Assembly: GCA_902635645.1 (NCBI GenBank)
Contig: CACPON010000008.1
Coordinates: 1 to 46,439, forward strand
From: an uncultured SAR86 cluster bacterium
GTDB lineage: Bacteria; Pseudomonadota; Gammaproteobacteria; Magnimaribacterales; D2472
Reading direction: 5' to 3'
Length of the DNA: 46,439 nt
Positions 9,269 to 21,037 of this stretch are shown one piece after another (position 1 is the first letter of the stretch; each line of letters starts with the position of its first letter). The notes under the pieces were generated by a model that was given only the letters and a program-made list of their open reading frames with translations, was not told where the DNA came from and did not search any database. Both the position numbers and the translations under genes were made by a program.

Positions 9269-9329
9269 AGTTCATTCATATATATAAGAACTGAATTCTA
9301 AAAAAAGCGAAAATTTCTTTAATTTCTAC

Positions 9330-9358
9330 TTGCAAATGAGAATCATTCTCATTATCAT
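9330..9358 (+). promoter_or_regulatory. Fur-box-containing sigma70-like promoter
   Basis: TTGCAA (9330-9335), 17-nt spacer, TATCAT (9353-9358); spacer holds AATGAGAATCATTCTCATT (9335-9353), close to the Fur palindrome; upstream of a TonB-dependent siderophore receptor. Confidence 0.75.
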
Positions 9359-9364
9359 TTACAT

Positions 9365-9413
9365 CTCTTAAAGGTCGCCAGCTTTATAGTCCCCTTAAGA
9401 GTGTGCTTTTTTT
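9365..9413 (+). terminator. Leader stem-loop followed by a U-tract (candidate attenuator or short terminated leader RNA)
   Basis: CTCTTAA-A-GG (9365-9374) pairs with CC-C-TTAAGAG (9392-9401), then TGTGC and TTTTTTT. Confidence 0.45.
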
Positions 9414-9477
9414 GTAAATTAAAAGTTTTAATTATCAAAAATATCTGGAGAGGTCAGCGGCTTTTAAGAACCAATAA

Positions 9478-11592
9478 TTGATTAATGGAAAAATTATGAT
9501 GACAAAAATGTATACAAAGTTAATTGAGAATATATCTCCATTACTATTCATAAGTATTTTATTTGTAGCATCTTTTGCAATAACTGCTGATGATTCAGAA
9601 AATGTTGAAGAGATTGTTGTTAAAGGAAATGTTTTATATGCCGATCAGGTTACTGCTTTAAAAACTCCAGTCCCAGTATTAGATGTCCCACAAACGGTTT
9701 CTATTGTCACAGATGATGACATACGCAAACAAGGTTTTAGAGCAATTGGAGATATTATTAGATATGTTCCAGGTGTTAATACTTCTCAAGGAGAAGGTCA
9801 TCGTGATGCAGTAGTTTTCAGAGGAGTTAGGTCAACAGCAGACTTTTTTCAAGATGGTATTAGAGACGATGTTCAATATTACCGTTCTTTATATAATGTG
9901 GAACAAGTTGAAATTCTTAGAGGGCCAAATGCTTTACTTTTTGGAAGAGGTGGAACAGGTGGTGTTGTTAACAGAGTTTCAAAAAAAGCAGTTCTTAATG
10001 ACAAGTTTGGGGCTGTAGATTTTGGTGTAGATTCCTTTGGTGCAAATGATTTGACCTTAGACTATAACGTTCAAAGCGGAGATAATTCAGCAATGCGTTT
10101 TATGATGCATAGTGATGCGCTGGAAAATCATAGAGATAATTACGATGGGCAAAGAACTGGCATTAATCCTACATTAAAATTAAAAGTTACCGACAAAACT
10201 ACTTTAGACCTTTCATATGAGTATGCTGATCATGAAAGATTTATAGATAGAGGTGTCCCGACAGAAAACGGTAAGCCTGTTAAAAGATTTGAAAAGATCA
10301 CATTTGGTGATAAAGATGTAAACCTGACAACGCTTGAAGCTTCTATCTTCAGAGCAACATTGAGTACTGAGTTTTCTGATACTAGCAAGGGAAATCTTTC
10401 CATTGTTTCAAGTGAATTTGAAAAGATGTACAAGAATTATTATGCATCTGGTTATAACGCAGGTGAGACTGTTGTAACTATGGATGGTTATCTTGATCCA
10501 ACTGAAAGAGAAAATACTGTTTTAACCGGTAATTTAGTAAATGAAATTCAAATTGGAAGTTCTACTCACACGCTTTTGTTTGGTGGGGAGATTATAGATA
10601 CATCCAATGACAATCATAGATATGATACTTTTTGGTCTACAACAAGTGATGATAATGAGATTTTTAATATAACCAGACCAATGAACTTTTCAGTGAATTC
10701 TTCAGGCGTTGCTACAAGCAACGACTTTACAGCAAAACTTAAAAGTAAAACAAGATCTGATATTGAAGTTTCATCTATTTATTTTCAGGATCAAATAGAT
10801 GTTTCGGATAGATTGAAATTAATGATTGGCGGCCGTCACGATACTTTTGATATAACAGTAGCTGATATTAAATCAGGAACTTCACAATCTAGAGAAGATA
10901 AAGAATTTTCTCCTAGAGCTGGCGTAATCTTTAAGCCAAGTGAAAATGTGTCTTGGTACTACAGCTATAGCGAAAGCTTTTTACCAAGATCTGGTGAGCA
11001 ATATAAAAAATTAACTGCTTCAGCTGCAGCTTTAGATCCAGACGTATACGAAAGTAGTGAATTTGGAGTAAAAATTGCAATCTCTGAACGTCTAAGTTTT
11101 GCAGCAGCTTATTTTGACAGCGAACAAACCACAGCAACAAGAGATGCAAGCGGTGAGGGTGCAGAGATTGTTGGACTCCAGGTAGATGGTTTGGAGCTCG
11201 AATTAAAAGGAAAAGTGAATGACAAGATGAACCTTGTTGTTGGATATAGCTCAATGGATGGCAAAACAAGTTCTGGCGGTGAGCTGAGAGAGATTCCGGA
11301 ACATACGCTGTCTTTATTTGCTACATATGAAGTTTCAGATAAGTTTGGGTGGGCTTTTGGTATGACTCAACAAGGTGAATCTAACATTAGTAATAATAAG
11401 TCAGGACTAATATTGCCAGAATATACAAGGATTGATTTTGGAGCATATTATAAAATTGCTGATGATTTAAGCATTCAAATGAATGTAGAAAATCTTACAG
11501 ATGAGTTATATTTCCCACATTCACACAGCACTCATCAGGCATCTGTTGGCGAGCCATTTAATGCAAGGATCTCAATAAGAAAAACATTCTAA
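9478..11592 (+). CDS. TonB-dependent (catecholate-type) siderophore receptor
   Basis: Plug motif PVPVLDVPQTVSIVTDDDIRKQG, VFRGVRSTADFFQDGIRDDVQYYRSLYNVEQVEILRGPNALLFGRGGTGGVVNRVSK; C-terminal NVENLTDELYFPHS...ISIRKTF. TTG at 9478; ATG at 9496/9499 is the more likely start. Confidence 0.93.
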   Translation: MINGKIMMTKMYTKLIENISPLLFISILFVASFAITADDSENVEEIVVKGNVLYADQVTALKTPVPVLDVPQTVSIVTDDDIRKQGFRAIGDIIRYVPGVNTSQGEGHRDAVVFRGVRSTADFFQDGIRDDVQYYRSLYNVEQVEILRGPNALLFGRGGTGGVVNRVSKKAVLNDKFGAVDFGVDSFGANDLTLDYNVQSGDNSAMRFMMHSDALENHRDNYDGQRTGINPTLKLKVTDKTTLDLSYEYADHERFIDRGVPTENGKPVKRFEKITFGDKDVNLTTLEASIFRATLSTEFSDTSKGNLSIVSSEFEKMYKNYYASGYNAGETVVTMDGYLDPTERENTVLTGNLVNEIQIGSSTHTLLFGGEIIDTSNDNHRYDTFWSTTSDDNEIFNITRPMNFSVNSSGVATSNDFTAKLKSKTRSDIEVSSIYFQDQIDVSDRLKLMIGGRHDTFDITVADIKSGTSQSREDKEFSPRAGVIFKPSENVSWYYSYSESFLPRSGEQYKKLTASAAALDPDVYESSEFGVKIAISERLSFAAAYFDSEQTTATRDASGEGAEIVGLQVDGLELELKGKVNDKMNLVVGYSSMDGKTSSGGELREIPEHTLSLFATYEVSDKFGWAFGMTQQGESNISNNKSGLILPEYTRIDFGAYYKIADDLSIQMNVENLTDELYFPHSHSTHQASVGEPFNARISIRKTF

Positions 11593-11632
11593 TGAGACTT
11601 ATAGTTTGAGAGCGCTTTAACTTTCAAGAATT

Positions 11633-11660
11633 GGGGTGGCATTGTTCACCCCTTTTCTTT
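11633..11660 (+). terminator. Rho-independent terminator
   Basis: GGGGTG-gcattgtt-CACCCC followed by TTTTCTTT. Confidence 0.8.
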
Positions 11661-11712
11661 GAATTAGTGTACAAAATTAAAATTTTTAAAGTACAATACA
11701 GCTTTTGAAAAT

Positions 11713-11788
11713 GGGGCTATAGCTCAGCTGGGAGAGCACCTGCTTTGCAAGCAGGGGGTCCGCGGTTCGATCCCGCGTAGCTCCACCA
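11713..11788 (+). tRNA. tRNA-Ala (anticodon TGC)
   Basis: GGGGCTATAGCTCAGCTGGGAGAGCACCTGCTTTGCAAGCAGGGGGTCCGCGGTTCGATCCCGCGTAGCTCCACCA; cloverleaf arms, anticodon loop TTTGCAA, encoded CCA. Confidence 0.97.
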
Positions 11789-11793
11789 TTTCT

Positions 11794-12696
11794 TTATTGA
11801 ATATTTTCTGAATATTTACCCAATTCATTTTTAAAAATATCAATTAATAGCATTACGTTTTCAATATCTGCATAAGTTTGCCTAACTACTATTGCAAGCT
11901 CTCGATGGGGACCAGGCTCGTTTAAGATTGACTTTTTTATCATCGAATTAGCATTAATCAAATGTTTAATAGACATGTGGGGAACAAGAGTTGAACCCAT
12001 ATTATTAGCTACTAATTGAATCAAGGTAGTAAGACTAGATGCTTCCATTGAAAATTGCTGATTATCATTAATTTTACATGCAGCTAGCACATGATTTTTT
12101 AAACAATGGCCATCATCGAGCAACATTAATTCTGAAAAATTTATATCTTTTGCTTTTAATGCTTTTTTGTATTCATTGTTTTTGTGGCTTACATAATAAA
12201 AGTTTTCTTCCCAAAATTTAAAGGATAGTAATCCTCCTAAGTTGTATGGAAGAGCAAGAATAGCCATATCTAAGTCTCCATCATTCACTTTTTGTACTAA
12301 TGAGCTAGATTTACCCTCTAAAATTTTTAAGTTTAGATTTGGATGATATTTTTTTAATCTTGGTAGGACTAGAGGGAGTAAATAAGGACCTATGGTTGGG
12401 ATAATTCCAATGGTTAATGAAGAGCTTAATGGAGCTTTTTGTTTTTCACCAAGGTTTTTTATATCTTCAATATGAAGCTGAACTGTTTCAGCCTTTTTAA
12501 GAAGTTCAAGCCCAAGTTTGGTGATTATGACTTTTTTATTTGTTCTTTCAAAAATTTGAAAACCAATTTGATTTTCAAGTTCTGTAATTGCATTACTTAG
12601 AGTTGATGGAGATACAAAACAATCATCTGCTGCTTTTTTAAAGTGCAATCTCTTGGCAACTGCAAGCGCATAATTTAATTGCTTTATAGAGATCAT
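11794..12696 (-). CDS. oxyR: LysR-family peroxide-sensing regulator OxyR
   Basis: LysR HTH (FKKAADDCFVSPSTLSNAITELE); GHCLKNHVLAAC keeps the two redox cysteines at the OxyR spacing; divergent from katG. Confidence 0.9.
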   Translation of the reverse strand: MISIKQLNYALAVAKRLHFKKAADDCFVSPSTLSNAITELENQIGFQIFERTNKKVIITKLGLELLKKAETVQLHIEDIKNLGEKQKAPLSSSLTIGIIPTIGPYLLPLVLPRLKKYHPNLNLKILEGKSSSLVQKVNDGDLDMAILALPYNLGGLLSFKFWEENFYYVSHKNNEYKKALKAKDINFSELMLLDDGHCLKNHVLAACKINDNQQFSMEASSLTTLIQLVANNMGSTLVPHMSIKHLINANSMIKKSILNEPGPHRELAIVVRQTYADIENVMLLIDIFKNELGKYSENIQ

Positions 12697-12787
12697 TTAT
12701 ATACATTTTAATCGAACATAAAGTACATTAATAGTATATTTATCAATATATAAAAATTAGTTAAAGTATTAATTAACTCAAATTTAA

Positions 12788-14962
<2,175 letters not shown>

Positions 14963-14969
14963 ATAATAA

Positions 14970-15001
14970 CTCAGGTGTCATAAAGGCACCTGAGCTTTTA
15001 T
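14970..15001 (+). terminator. Rho-independent terminator after katG
   Basis: CTCAGGTG-tcataaagg-CACCTGAG followed by CTTTTAT. Confidence 0.8.
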
Positions 15002-15032
15002 ATTATCTCAATATGCTTATAATCCTTTTCAT

Positions 15033-15758
15033 ATGGATATAGATTTATGGACCAAAATTCAAAATGAGATCAAGTTGAGGGTTGAAGCTGAGCCATCTCT
15101 TGGCTCTTTTTTATATTCACTTGTTCTATCTCAAAAAGATTTAATTGGAGCTGTAGCATCGATTTTAGCTTCGAAATTACATAGCGATGCCTTGTCCGCA
15201 ATGGATATTAAGAAATTTATCTTAGAGGTATACAGAGATTGCGAAGATATTGAAAAACACCTTGAAGAAGATATAAAGTTTTTCAAAGATCATGATCCTG
15301 CATGTAAATACTTTTCTACACCATTACTCTTTTATAAAGGATTTCTAGGTTTAGCTACTTATAGAGCAGCACATTGTCTGTGGAACAATGAAAGGCACAC
15401 AATGGCATTATTTTTTCAAAATAGAGCTTCAGAAGTATTTGGTGTTGATATTCACCCCGCTGCTAAAATTGCCGGAGCTGTAATGATCGATCATGCTACT
15501 GGTGTTGTAATTGGTGAAACATCTGAAATTGAATCTGAAGTATCAATTTTCCAAGGTGTAACGTTAGGTGGCAAGGGTTTTGAATCAGGAAAAAGACACC
15601 CAAATATAAAGAAAGGAGCATCAATCTTTGCAGCAAGCACTGTTTTGGGTGATATTACAATAGGAGAGGGCGCAATCGTAGCAGCAGGAAGTCTTGTTCT
15701 AAAAGATGTACCGGATAATACTACCGTCGCAGGAGTGCCTGCTAAAATAAGGTCTTAA
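15033..15758 (+). CDS. cysE: Serine O-acetyltransferase
   Basis: FFQNRASEVFGVDIHPAAKIAGAVMIDHATGVVIGETSEI..VSIFQGVTLGG; left-handed beta-helix hexapeptide repeats. Confidence 0.95.
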   Translation: MDIDLWTKIQNEIKLRVEAEPSLGSFLYSLVLSQKDLIGAVASILASKLHSDALSAMDIKKFILEVYRDCEDIEKHLEEDIKFFKDHDPACKYFSTPLLFYKGFLGLATYRAAHCLWNNERHTMALFFQNRASEVFGVDIHPAAKIAGAVMIDHATGVVIGETSEIESEVSIFQGVTLGGKGFESGKRHPNIKKGASIFAASTVLGDITIGEGAIVAAGSLVLKDVPDNTTVAGVPAKIRS

Positions 15759-17009
15759 TTATCTAGCTCTAGCTGCTGAAAAGCCTTGGTAGCTTTGATA
15801 AATATATATTAGACATACTAAAAGAATATTTACGTATAACTGGCTACTTAAGAGAGTTGTTGAAAGAACGTTAATATTTAGCGCTCCAAATAATTCAATA
15901 GCTAAAATACCTGCAACTGAAAACATTAATATTACAAAATACATATATCTTTTGCCCTCTAAAAGCAGGCCTGTCATCGAGCTTAAAATAGTTATAGCAA
16001 CTGCATATATAAAAATTTCGTTGTAAGTAATCTGAGATAGGAAAAATAACACTGAAGTAGAAACAATGCCGGTAAACATGAGTTGCAAGAAACTAAAAAC
16101 TTTAATATCTGTTGATATTACAGGGTCATATTTAATATAAAAATCTTTAGGATCTTTTTCTTCTATGCAATCATCTGGTCTCCAATAAGTTTTCGAAAAC
16201 CATACTTTTATCTTGTCACTAAACTTTTTGGTTTTCATAGAGTCTTTAAGCATGGTTGTAAAAATTTGAAAATTGGCCCAAATAGGATTCCAACTTTTTA
16301 GTGCACTCACAGTTCCATACACAGGTGTAATTTCAGGATTTCTAGCAATATAAGTTCCAAACATACGATCCCATATTATGAAGACTCCACCGTAATTAGC
16401 ATCTATATACTCTTTATTTTTAGCGTGATGGATACCATGGTTCATTGGAGTGATAAATATCTTTTCTAAAAAACCTAGATGGCCTATATGTTCTGTGTGA
16501 ACCCAAAACTGATAGACTAAATTAATACCAGCTACAGTAACGAAAACTTCGCCCGGTACTCCAAGAAATACCATTGGTAGATAAAATACCCATTTCCATA
16601 ACCATCCTGTGCTTGTTTGTCTGAGAGCAGTGGACAGGTTGAATTCCTCGCCATGATGATGGACGCTATGAGTTGCCCATAAAATTTTTATCTCATGATG
16701 CATTCTATGCATCCAGTAATAAGAAAGATCATAGAGAAGAAAAGCCACAATCCAAGTTATAGGATTTTTAATTGATAACAAACCAACATTAAAATATTTA
16801 CTTATATATACAAAGATAAGACTTTGTAGACCAAGATTAAGCATAGTTGGATATCTGCTAATCATTCCAATCGATAGGCTCGTAAAAGTATCATTCAATC
16901 TGTAATTGCTTTTACCTTTATAGACTCCATAACAATACTCAATAAGAATCAACAGCATGAAAACTGGTATTGCAAAGGTAATGATTGATGATTTGTCTGT
17001 AACTATCAT
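15759..17009 (-). CDS. Sterol desaturase / fatty acid hydroxylase superfamily protein
   Basis: Multi-TM protein with histidine motifs HRMHHEI, HSVHHHGEEFN, NHGIHHAKN. Confidence 0.9.
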   Translation of the reverse strand: MIVTDKSSIITFAIPVFMLLILIEYCYGVYKGKSNYRLNDTFTSLSIGMISRYPTMLNLGLQSLIFVYISKYFNVGLLSIKNPITWIVAFLLYDLSYYWMHRMHHEIKILWATHSVHHHGEEFNLSTALRQTSTGWLWKWVFYLPMVFLGVPGEVFVTVAGINLVYQFWVHTEHIGHLGFLEKIFITPMNHGIHHAKNKEYIDANYGGVFIIWDRMFGTYIARNPEITPVYGTVSALKSWNPIWANFQIFTTMLKDSMKTKKFSDKIKVWFSKTYWRPDDCIEEKDPKDFYIKYDPVISTDIKVFSFLQLMFTGIVSTSVLFFLSQITYNEIFIYAVAITILSSMTGLLLEGKRYMYFVILMFSVAGILAIELFGALNINVLSTTLLSSQLYVNILLVCLIYIYQSYQGFSAARAR

Positions 17010-17036
17010 TGGAATATATCGTTAATTATTTACATT

Positions 17037-17852
17037 TTAGGTATTGGCATTTAAATATGCAATAGCGCCAATCACATTTGCAAATTCTTGTTTTTCTGTG
17101 TAATTGCCTGATATTCCAGCTAAATTCAACCTTTTTTCTATCCCATTTCTAACGGTACTCATCTTAGAAACCCTTCCAATAAAATAGACATTACTTACAC
17201 CGAGTAATAATGCATTTAGATAAGCTACAGTCCCAATTACCTCTCCAACCATATTTGATATGGAGGATGCTATATCTTTATTATTAAAGTTGTTCATATT
17301 TCTTGCTTTGGAAAAATTAGAAGCTGTTATATCTGGATTAAGGGAACCAATATTATTTACAACCTCACCAATTAATGCGTCTAGATTCTTTTTATTACCT
17401 ATTCTAGATAATTCTTCAATCTCATCTGCTTTATTAATATCAATAGTCAAATTAGATAAACCTTGTAAAGTTCCGCCCCCAACAGATATGCCACCTAAAT
17501 GGTGAAATTTATTATCCATATAAGCAACGCAAGCGGTGCCTGTTCCAGTACTAACAGTCATGAACTTTTGATCTTTTATTTGATATAACTCTTTAGCACC
17601 ATGACCCACAGCCTCAACTTCATTAATTTTAATTATTGGTATACCATCTAAAGCATCTTGAAGGTCGCTAGATTTGCCTCCTGTAACAGCAATTTTGGTG
17701 ATAAGTTTTATATCTAGATTTATTTCAGAGAGAATTTCTAAAATAAAAGCTAGCTCAACTTTTTTTGAAGAAAATGTATAAAAAGTTAGTTCTTGCTTAT
17801 ATTGAACTGCTACATCTGTATTGGTTATTCCAAAGTCAAAAGCAATTTCCAT
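17037..17852 (-). CDS. coaW: Type II (Fumble/CoaW-like) pantothenate kinase
   Basis: MEIAFDFGITNTDVAV, VEAVGHGAKEL, VSTGTGTACVAYMDNKFHHLGGISVGGGTLQGLSNL; ASKHA fold with type II PanK motifs. Confidence 0.8.
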   Translation of the reverse strand: MEIAFDFGITNTDVAVQYKQELTFYTFSSKKVELAFILEILSEINLDIKLITKIAVTGGKSSDLQDALDGIPIIKINEVEAVGHGAKELYQIKDQKFMTVSTGTGTACVAYMDNKFHHLGGISVGGGTLQGLSNLTIDINKADEIEELSRIGNKKNLDALIGEVVNNIGSLNPDITASNFSKARNMNNFNNKDIASSISNMVGEVIGTVAYLNALLLGVSNVYFIGRVSKMSTVRNGIEKRLNLAGISGNYTEKQEFANVIGAIAYLNANT

Positions 17853-17868
17853 AATAACTAATTATTTT

Positions 17869-20055
17869 TTATTTACTTGCACCGCTTTCTGGCCAGGCCA
17901 TTGGTATTTGTTGTTGCGGGTTGAAAACCATAGGTCCATTAATCGGATATGCACCAGCGGCTTGTTCAATTTCTTTTACAGTCAGATACTCACTTGGAGT
18001 CAGTTTGAAAACATCTAAACCTCTAGTTATTTCAGTACCATAAATATATCCATCATAATAATACGCTGACCAGTAACCTCCAGTTACTAAAATTTCATCA
18101 TTAATAGGCCCTCTATCAAAATAAGCTATTTCTTTAGGATTGGCTGAATCAGTAAAATCCATAATTGATATTCCGCCTTGATACCAAGCTTGAACAAAAA
18201 TATCGCGACCTGGAACAGGTATTATAGATCCGTTATGAGCAACACAATTTTCTGTTTCAACTTGTGGTGCAGGCATTTTATAATGGCTCCTAAACTCTAA
18301 TTTATTATCAACTATGTCATAGATGGCATCTGCTCCCCAATCTAATGGATCCCATGCTCTACATCTTGGACGGCCACCGCCACCCCATTCATCAGTAAAT
18401 ATAACTTTCGTTCCGTCATTGTTAAATGTTGCTGAATGCCAATAGGCGAAACCAATATCAGTAACAACATCAAGTCTTTTGGGATTATATGGATCGCTTA
18501 TATCAAACAAAATACCATTTCCAGAACAAGCTCCTGCTGCAATGTTAGCTGATGGGAATACGGTAATATCATGACACTGATCAGTTCTTTTGGTTTCTTG
18601 TGTATCGTCTCCATGATCGCCCCCAACCCATAAGCCACCAAGAGCACCAGTCTCTGGGTCTGCAAAGACAGTTGGACTGCTCACAATTTTAGATTTTGAA
18701 GGGTCAGAAACTGGAATTTCTATAACATCAATTCTGAATAAAGCTGTTCTATTATCTCCAGGTATGTCTCCAATGCATTGCTCCATTTCTTCTTCATCTC
18801 TAACGCTAGAAGTTCCTGAATTATAAACAATAATTTTTCCATCATCAGATGGTCCTGAAACAACTGAATGAGTATGAGATCCTCGGCAAGTTTGAACTGC
18901 ACCCACTTGTTTAGGATTTGTTAAATCTGAGATATCAAAAATCCTAATCCCTCTAAACCTATCAGAACTTGCATCTCTTCCAACGCCATTAGACCCACAG
19001 TCTACTCTGCTTCTAATTTGCTCAACTGACATAATTAAAAGATTTCCTACAATTGAGACATCGCCTTGGCCACCAGGACAAACTATTGACGAAACAAGAC
19101 TCGGAATCCCATCTTTATTAATTTTATACATGTTAAAACCATGATAATTTCCAGCGACAAGCAGATCATCCCTGAAAGCCATATCAGTATTTGCAAAGCT
19201 TAAAATAGGAGATTTTCTTGCTCTTGATTTCTCAAGAGTTGATAATTCTCTATCTTCATCAAGATCTCTTGTGAGGTCTTCTTTACCTTTTGCCTCAGGA
19301 TCGTCTGGATCATAAAATCCAACAGGTTTTCGAAGAGAAGCAATTAGCTCCAAATTAAGAATCGCCTCGTCTGCAATAAAAAGACCAGCAGTTAAGCCAG
19401 ATCTCGGATCATCTGAAAGATTGACCGCAATGATATTCATTCTTTCAATTTCAACACCTTGATCATTTACTAAATCAGCAACAAATTCATTTAAGAGTGG
19501 TTCATTTGCTGATCCTGGATATTTTTTTAGTTCTTTAACCATTTCAAGCGCACCATCATGGTGGGCTATCATTAACTGAAGAAACAATCTATCAAAATCG
19601 GTGCTCTTAGAATTTTCAAGTTCGATAAGTTGTTTTGGAGATGCCATTCCTACCATTTCCATATGCATATGATGGCTATGAGAATCATTTGTTTTAATTT
19701 CTTTTCTAGACTTTAACCAGCTTTCCATGAAATTAATTTCGTCTTCTTGAGAAACGTCAATTCTGTTAGCTAAATCAAGAATTTTTTTGTTGTTAGTTCT
19801 TTTTTTTGCAAGTTTGGACATCACTATTGCTTGTCTATGATGTGTAATCATTCCTTTTAAAAATTTAACATCAGCTTCAACGTAACTTGCTCCAGCTATA
19901 TTCGATGCTAGGGCTGGATCAAGTATCTTTGAATTTTCACCAGGAGCACCAGGTTGAATAATTGGAGCATTATTAGCAAAAGATTGATTTGGTATCAAAA
20001 TTATGAGCGCAACAAAAAGAATATTTTTATGAATTTTTTTGATCATCGTCTTCAT
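17869..20055 (-). CDS. Secreted DUF305 (His-rich four-helix) + LVIVD-repeat fusion protein
   Basis: Signal peptide; FLKGMITHHRQAIVMSKLA and FLQLMIAHHDGALEMV (DUF305); repeated 'GIRIFDISDLTNPKQVGAVQT', 'GILFDISDPYNPKRLDVV', 'GISIMDFTDSANPKEIAYF' (LVIVD). Confidence 0.85.
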   Translation of the reverse strand: MKTMIKKIHKNILFVALIILIPNQSFANNAPIIQPGAPGENSKILDPALASNIAGASYVEADVKFLKGMITHHRQAIVMSKLAKKRTNNKKILDLANRIDVSQEDEINFMESWLKSRKEIKTNDSHSHHMHMEMVGMASPKQLIELENSKSTDFDRLFLQLMIAHHDGALEMVKELKKYPGSANEPLLNEFVADLVNDQGVEIERMNIIAVNLSDDPRSGLTAGLFIADEAILNLELIASLRKPVGFYDPDDPEAKGKEDLTRDLDEDRELSTLEKSRARKSPILSFANTDMAFRDDLLVAGNYHGFNMYKINKDGIPSLVSSIVCPGGQGDVSIVGNLLIMSVEQIRSRVDCGSNGVGRDASSDRFRGIRIFDISDLTNPKQVGAVQTCRGSHTHSVVSGPSDDGKIIVYNSGTSSVRDEEEMEQCIGDIPGDNRTALFRIDVIEIPVSDPSKSKIVSSPTVFADPETGALGGLWVGGDHGDDTQETKRTDQCHDITVFPSANIAAGACSGNGILFDISDPYNPKRLDVVTDIGFAYWHSATFNNDGTKVIFTDEWGGGGRPRCRAWDPLDWGADAIYDIVDNKLEFRSHYKMPAPQVETENCVAHNGSIIPVPGRDIFVQAWYQGGISIMDFTDSANPKEIAYFDRGPINDEILVTGGYWSAYYYDGYIYGTEITRGLDVFKLTPSEYLTVKEIEQAAGAYPINGPMVFNPQQQIPMAWPESGASK

Positions 20056-20224
20056 TTATTTCCTCTGCTTCACCATCAATAATATTGTTATTATCTTGTT
20101 GTGAGCCAAATCTATTTACTCTGTTATTTCTATTTAATTGTTTAGATGAAGCCTTCATTTTTCCAAGATTAAAAAAAATGAAAAGGGAAATTATGGCTAA
20201 ACTCCCAAAAATCAAAACATTCAA
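20027..20224 (-). CDS. Small single-TM hypothetical protein overlapping the DUF305-LVIVD start
   Basis: 65 aa, N-terminal TM helix and charged C-terminus; overlaps the downstream CDS by 29 nt. Confidence 0.5.
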   Translation of the reverse strand: MNVLIFGSLAIISLFIFFNLGKMKASSKQLNRNNRVNRFGSQQDNNNIIDGEAEEINEDDDQKNS

Positions 20225-20228
20225 AATA

Positions 20229-20975
20229 TTACCTACTTCTTAATTTTGATAGCAGTCTTAATATTTCTAAATACAACCATACTAAAGTAACCATGAGTGA
20301 AAAAGCTCCATACCATTCCATGTATTTTGGCATTCCTTTTTCAGCTCCTTCTTCAATGAAATCAAAATCTAAAACTAAGTTTAAAGCTGCAATAGATACA
20401 ACAAACAATGAAAATCCAATTCCAAAAAGACCACTTGAGTGAATCAATGGTATTCCACTGCCACCAAACAGGCTCATAATAATGCTTACAAAATAAAGCA
20501 AAGCAATACCCATAGTTGCTGAAAAAATCATTAACCTAAAGTTTTCGGTCGGCTTTATCAAACCGCTTTTATAACAGAACAATAATGAAGCTAGAATTCC
20601 AAATGTTAAACCAATGGCTTGTATACCAATACCTGGATACTGAGCTTCAAAAAAAAGGGTTGCGCCGCCTAAGAAAATTCCTTGAGACAATGCATAAAGA
20701 GGTGCGGTAGAGCCTGCTTTTGCTGGACTTCTAAAGATTGTAACAAATCCTAATATCATTCCTATTATCCATGCAGGAATAAAAAGTGCTGGTATATTCC
20801 ATCCAACGAAAGCCCCTGCAAAACATAAACTAAGCAAAATACCAGTTTTGTTAACAGCTCCATCAAGTGTCATTCTCTGATCTAATGGAAGATCATACGT
20901 TGATCCGCCAAAATTTTTAGTAAATGCGGGGTTGCCTGATCTGCCAAATGTATTTAACGCAGAATGTTTTGACAT
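20229..20975 (-). CDS. Bax inhibitor-1 (BaxI_1/YccA-like) family membrane protein
   Basis: 'MTLDGAVNKTGILLSLCFAGAFVGW' N-terminus and six to seven TM segments, typical of BaxI_1. Confidence 0.85.
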   Translation of the reverse strand: MSKHSALNTFGRSGNPAFTKNFGGSTYDLPLDQRMTLDGAVNKTGILLSLCFAGAFVGWNIPALFIPAWIIGMILGFVTIFRSPAKAGSTAPLYALSQGIFLGGATLFFEAQYPGIGIQAIGLTFGILASLLFCYKSGLIKPTENFRLMIFSATMGIALLYFVSIIMSLFGGSGIPLIHSSGLFGIGFSLFVVSIAALNLVLDFDFIEEGAEKGMPKYMEWYGAFSLMVTLVWLYLEILRLLSKLRSR

Positions 20976-21037
20976 ACTAATACTCCTAAAAGTTATATAT
21001 TAAATAGGTATGGTCGCTAATACAAATTTAAACCCAA

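Noticed and set aside
10931-11269. 112-aa minus-strand ORF within the TonB-dependent receptor gene
   Set aside because: Low-complexity antisense frame opposite a clear receptor CDS.
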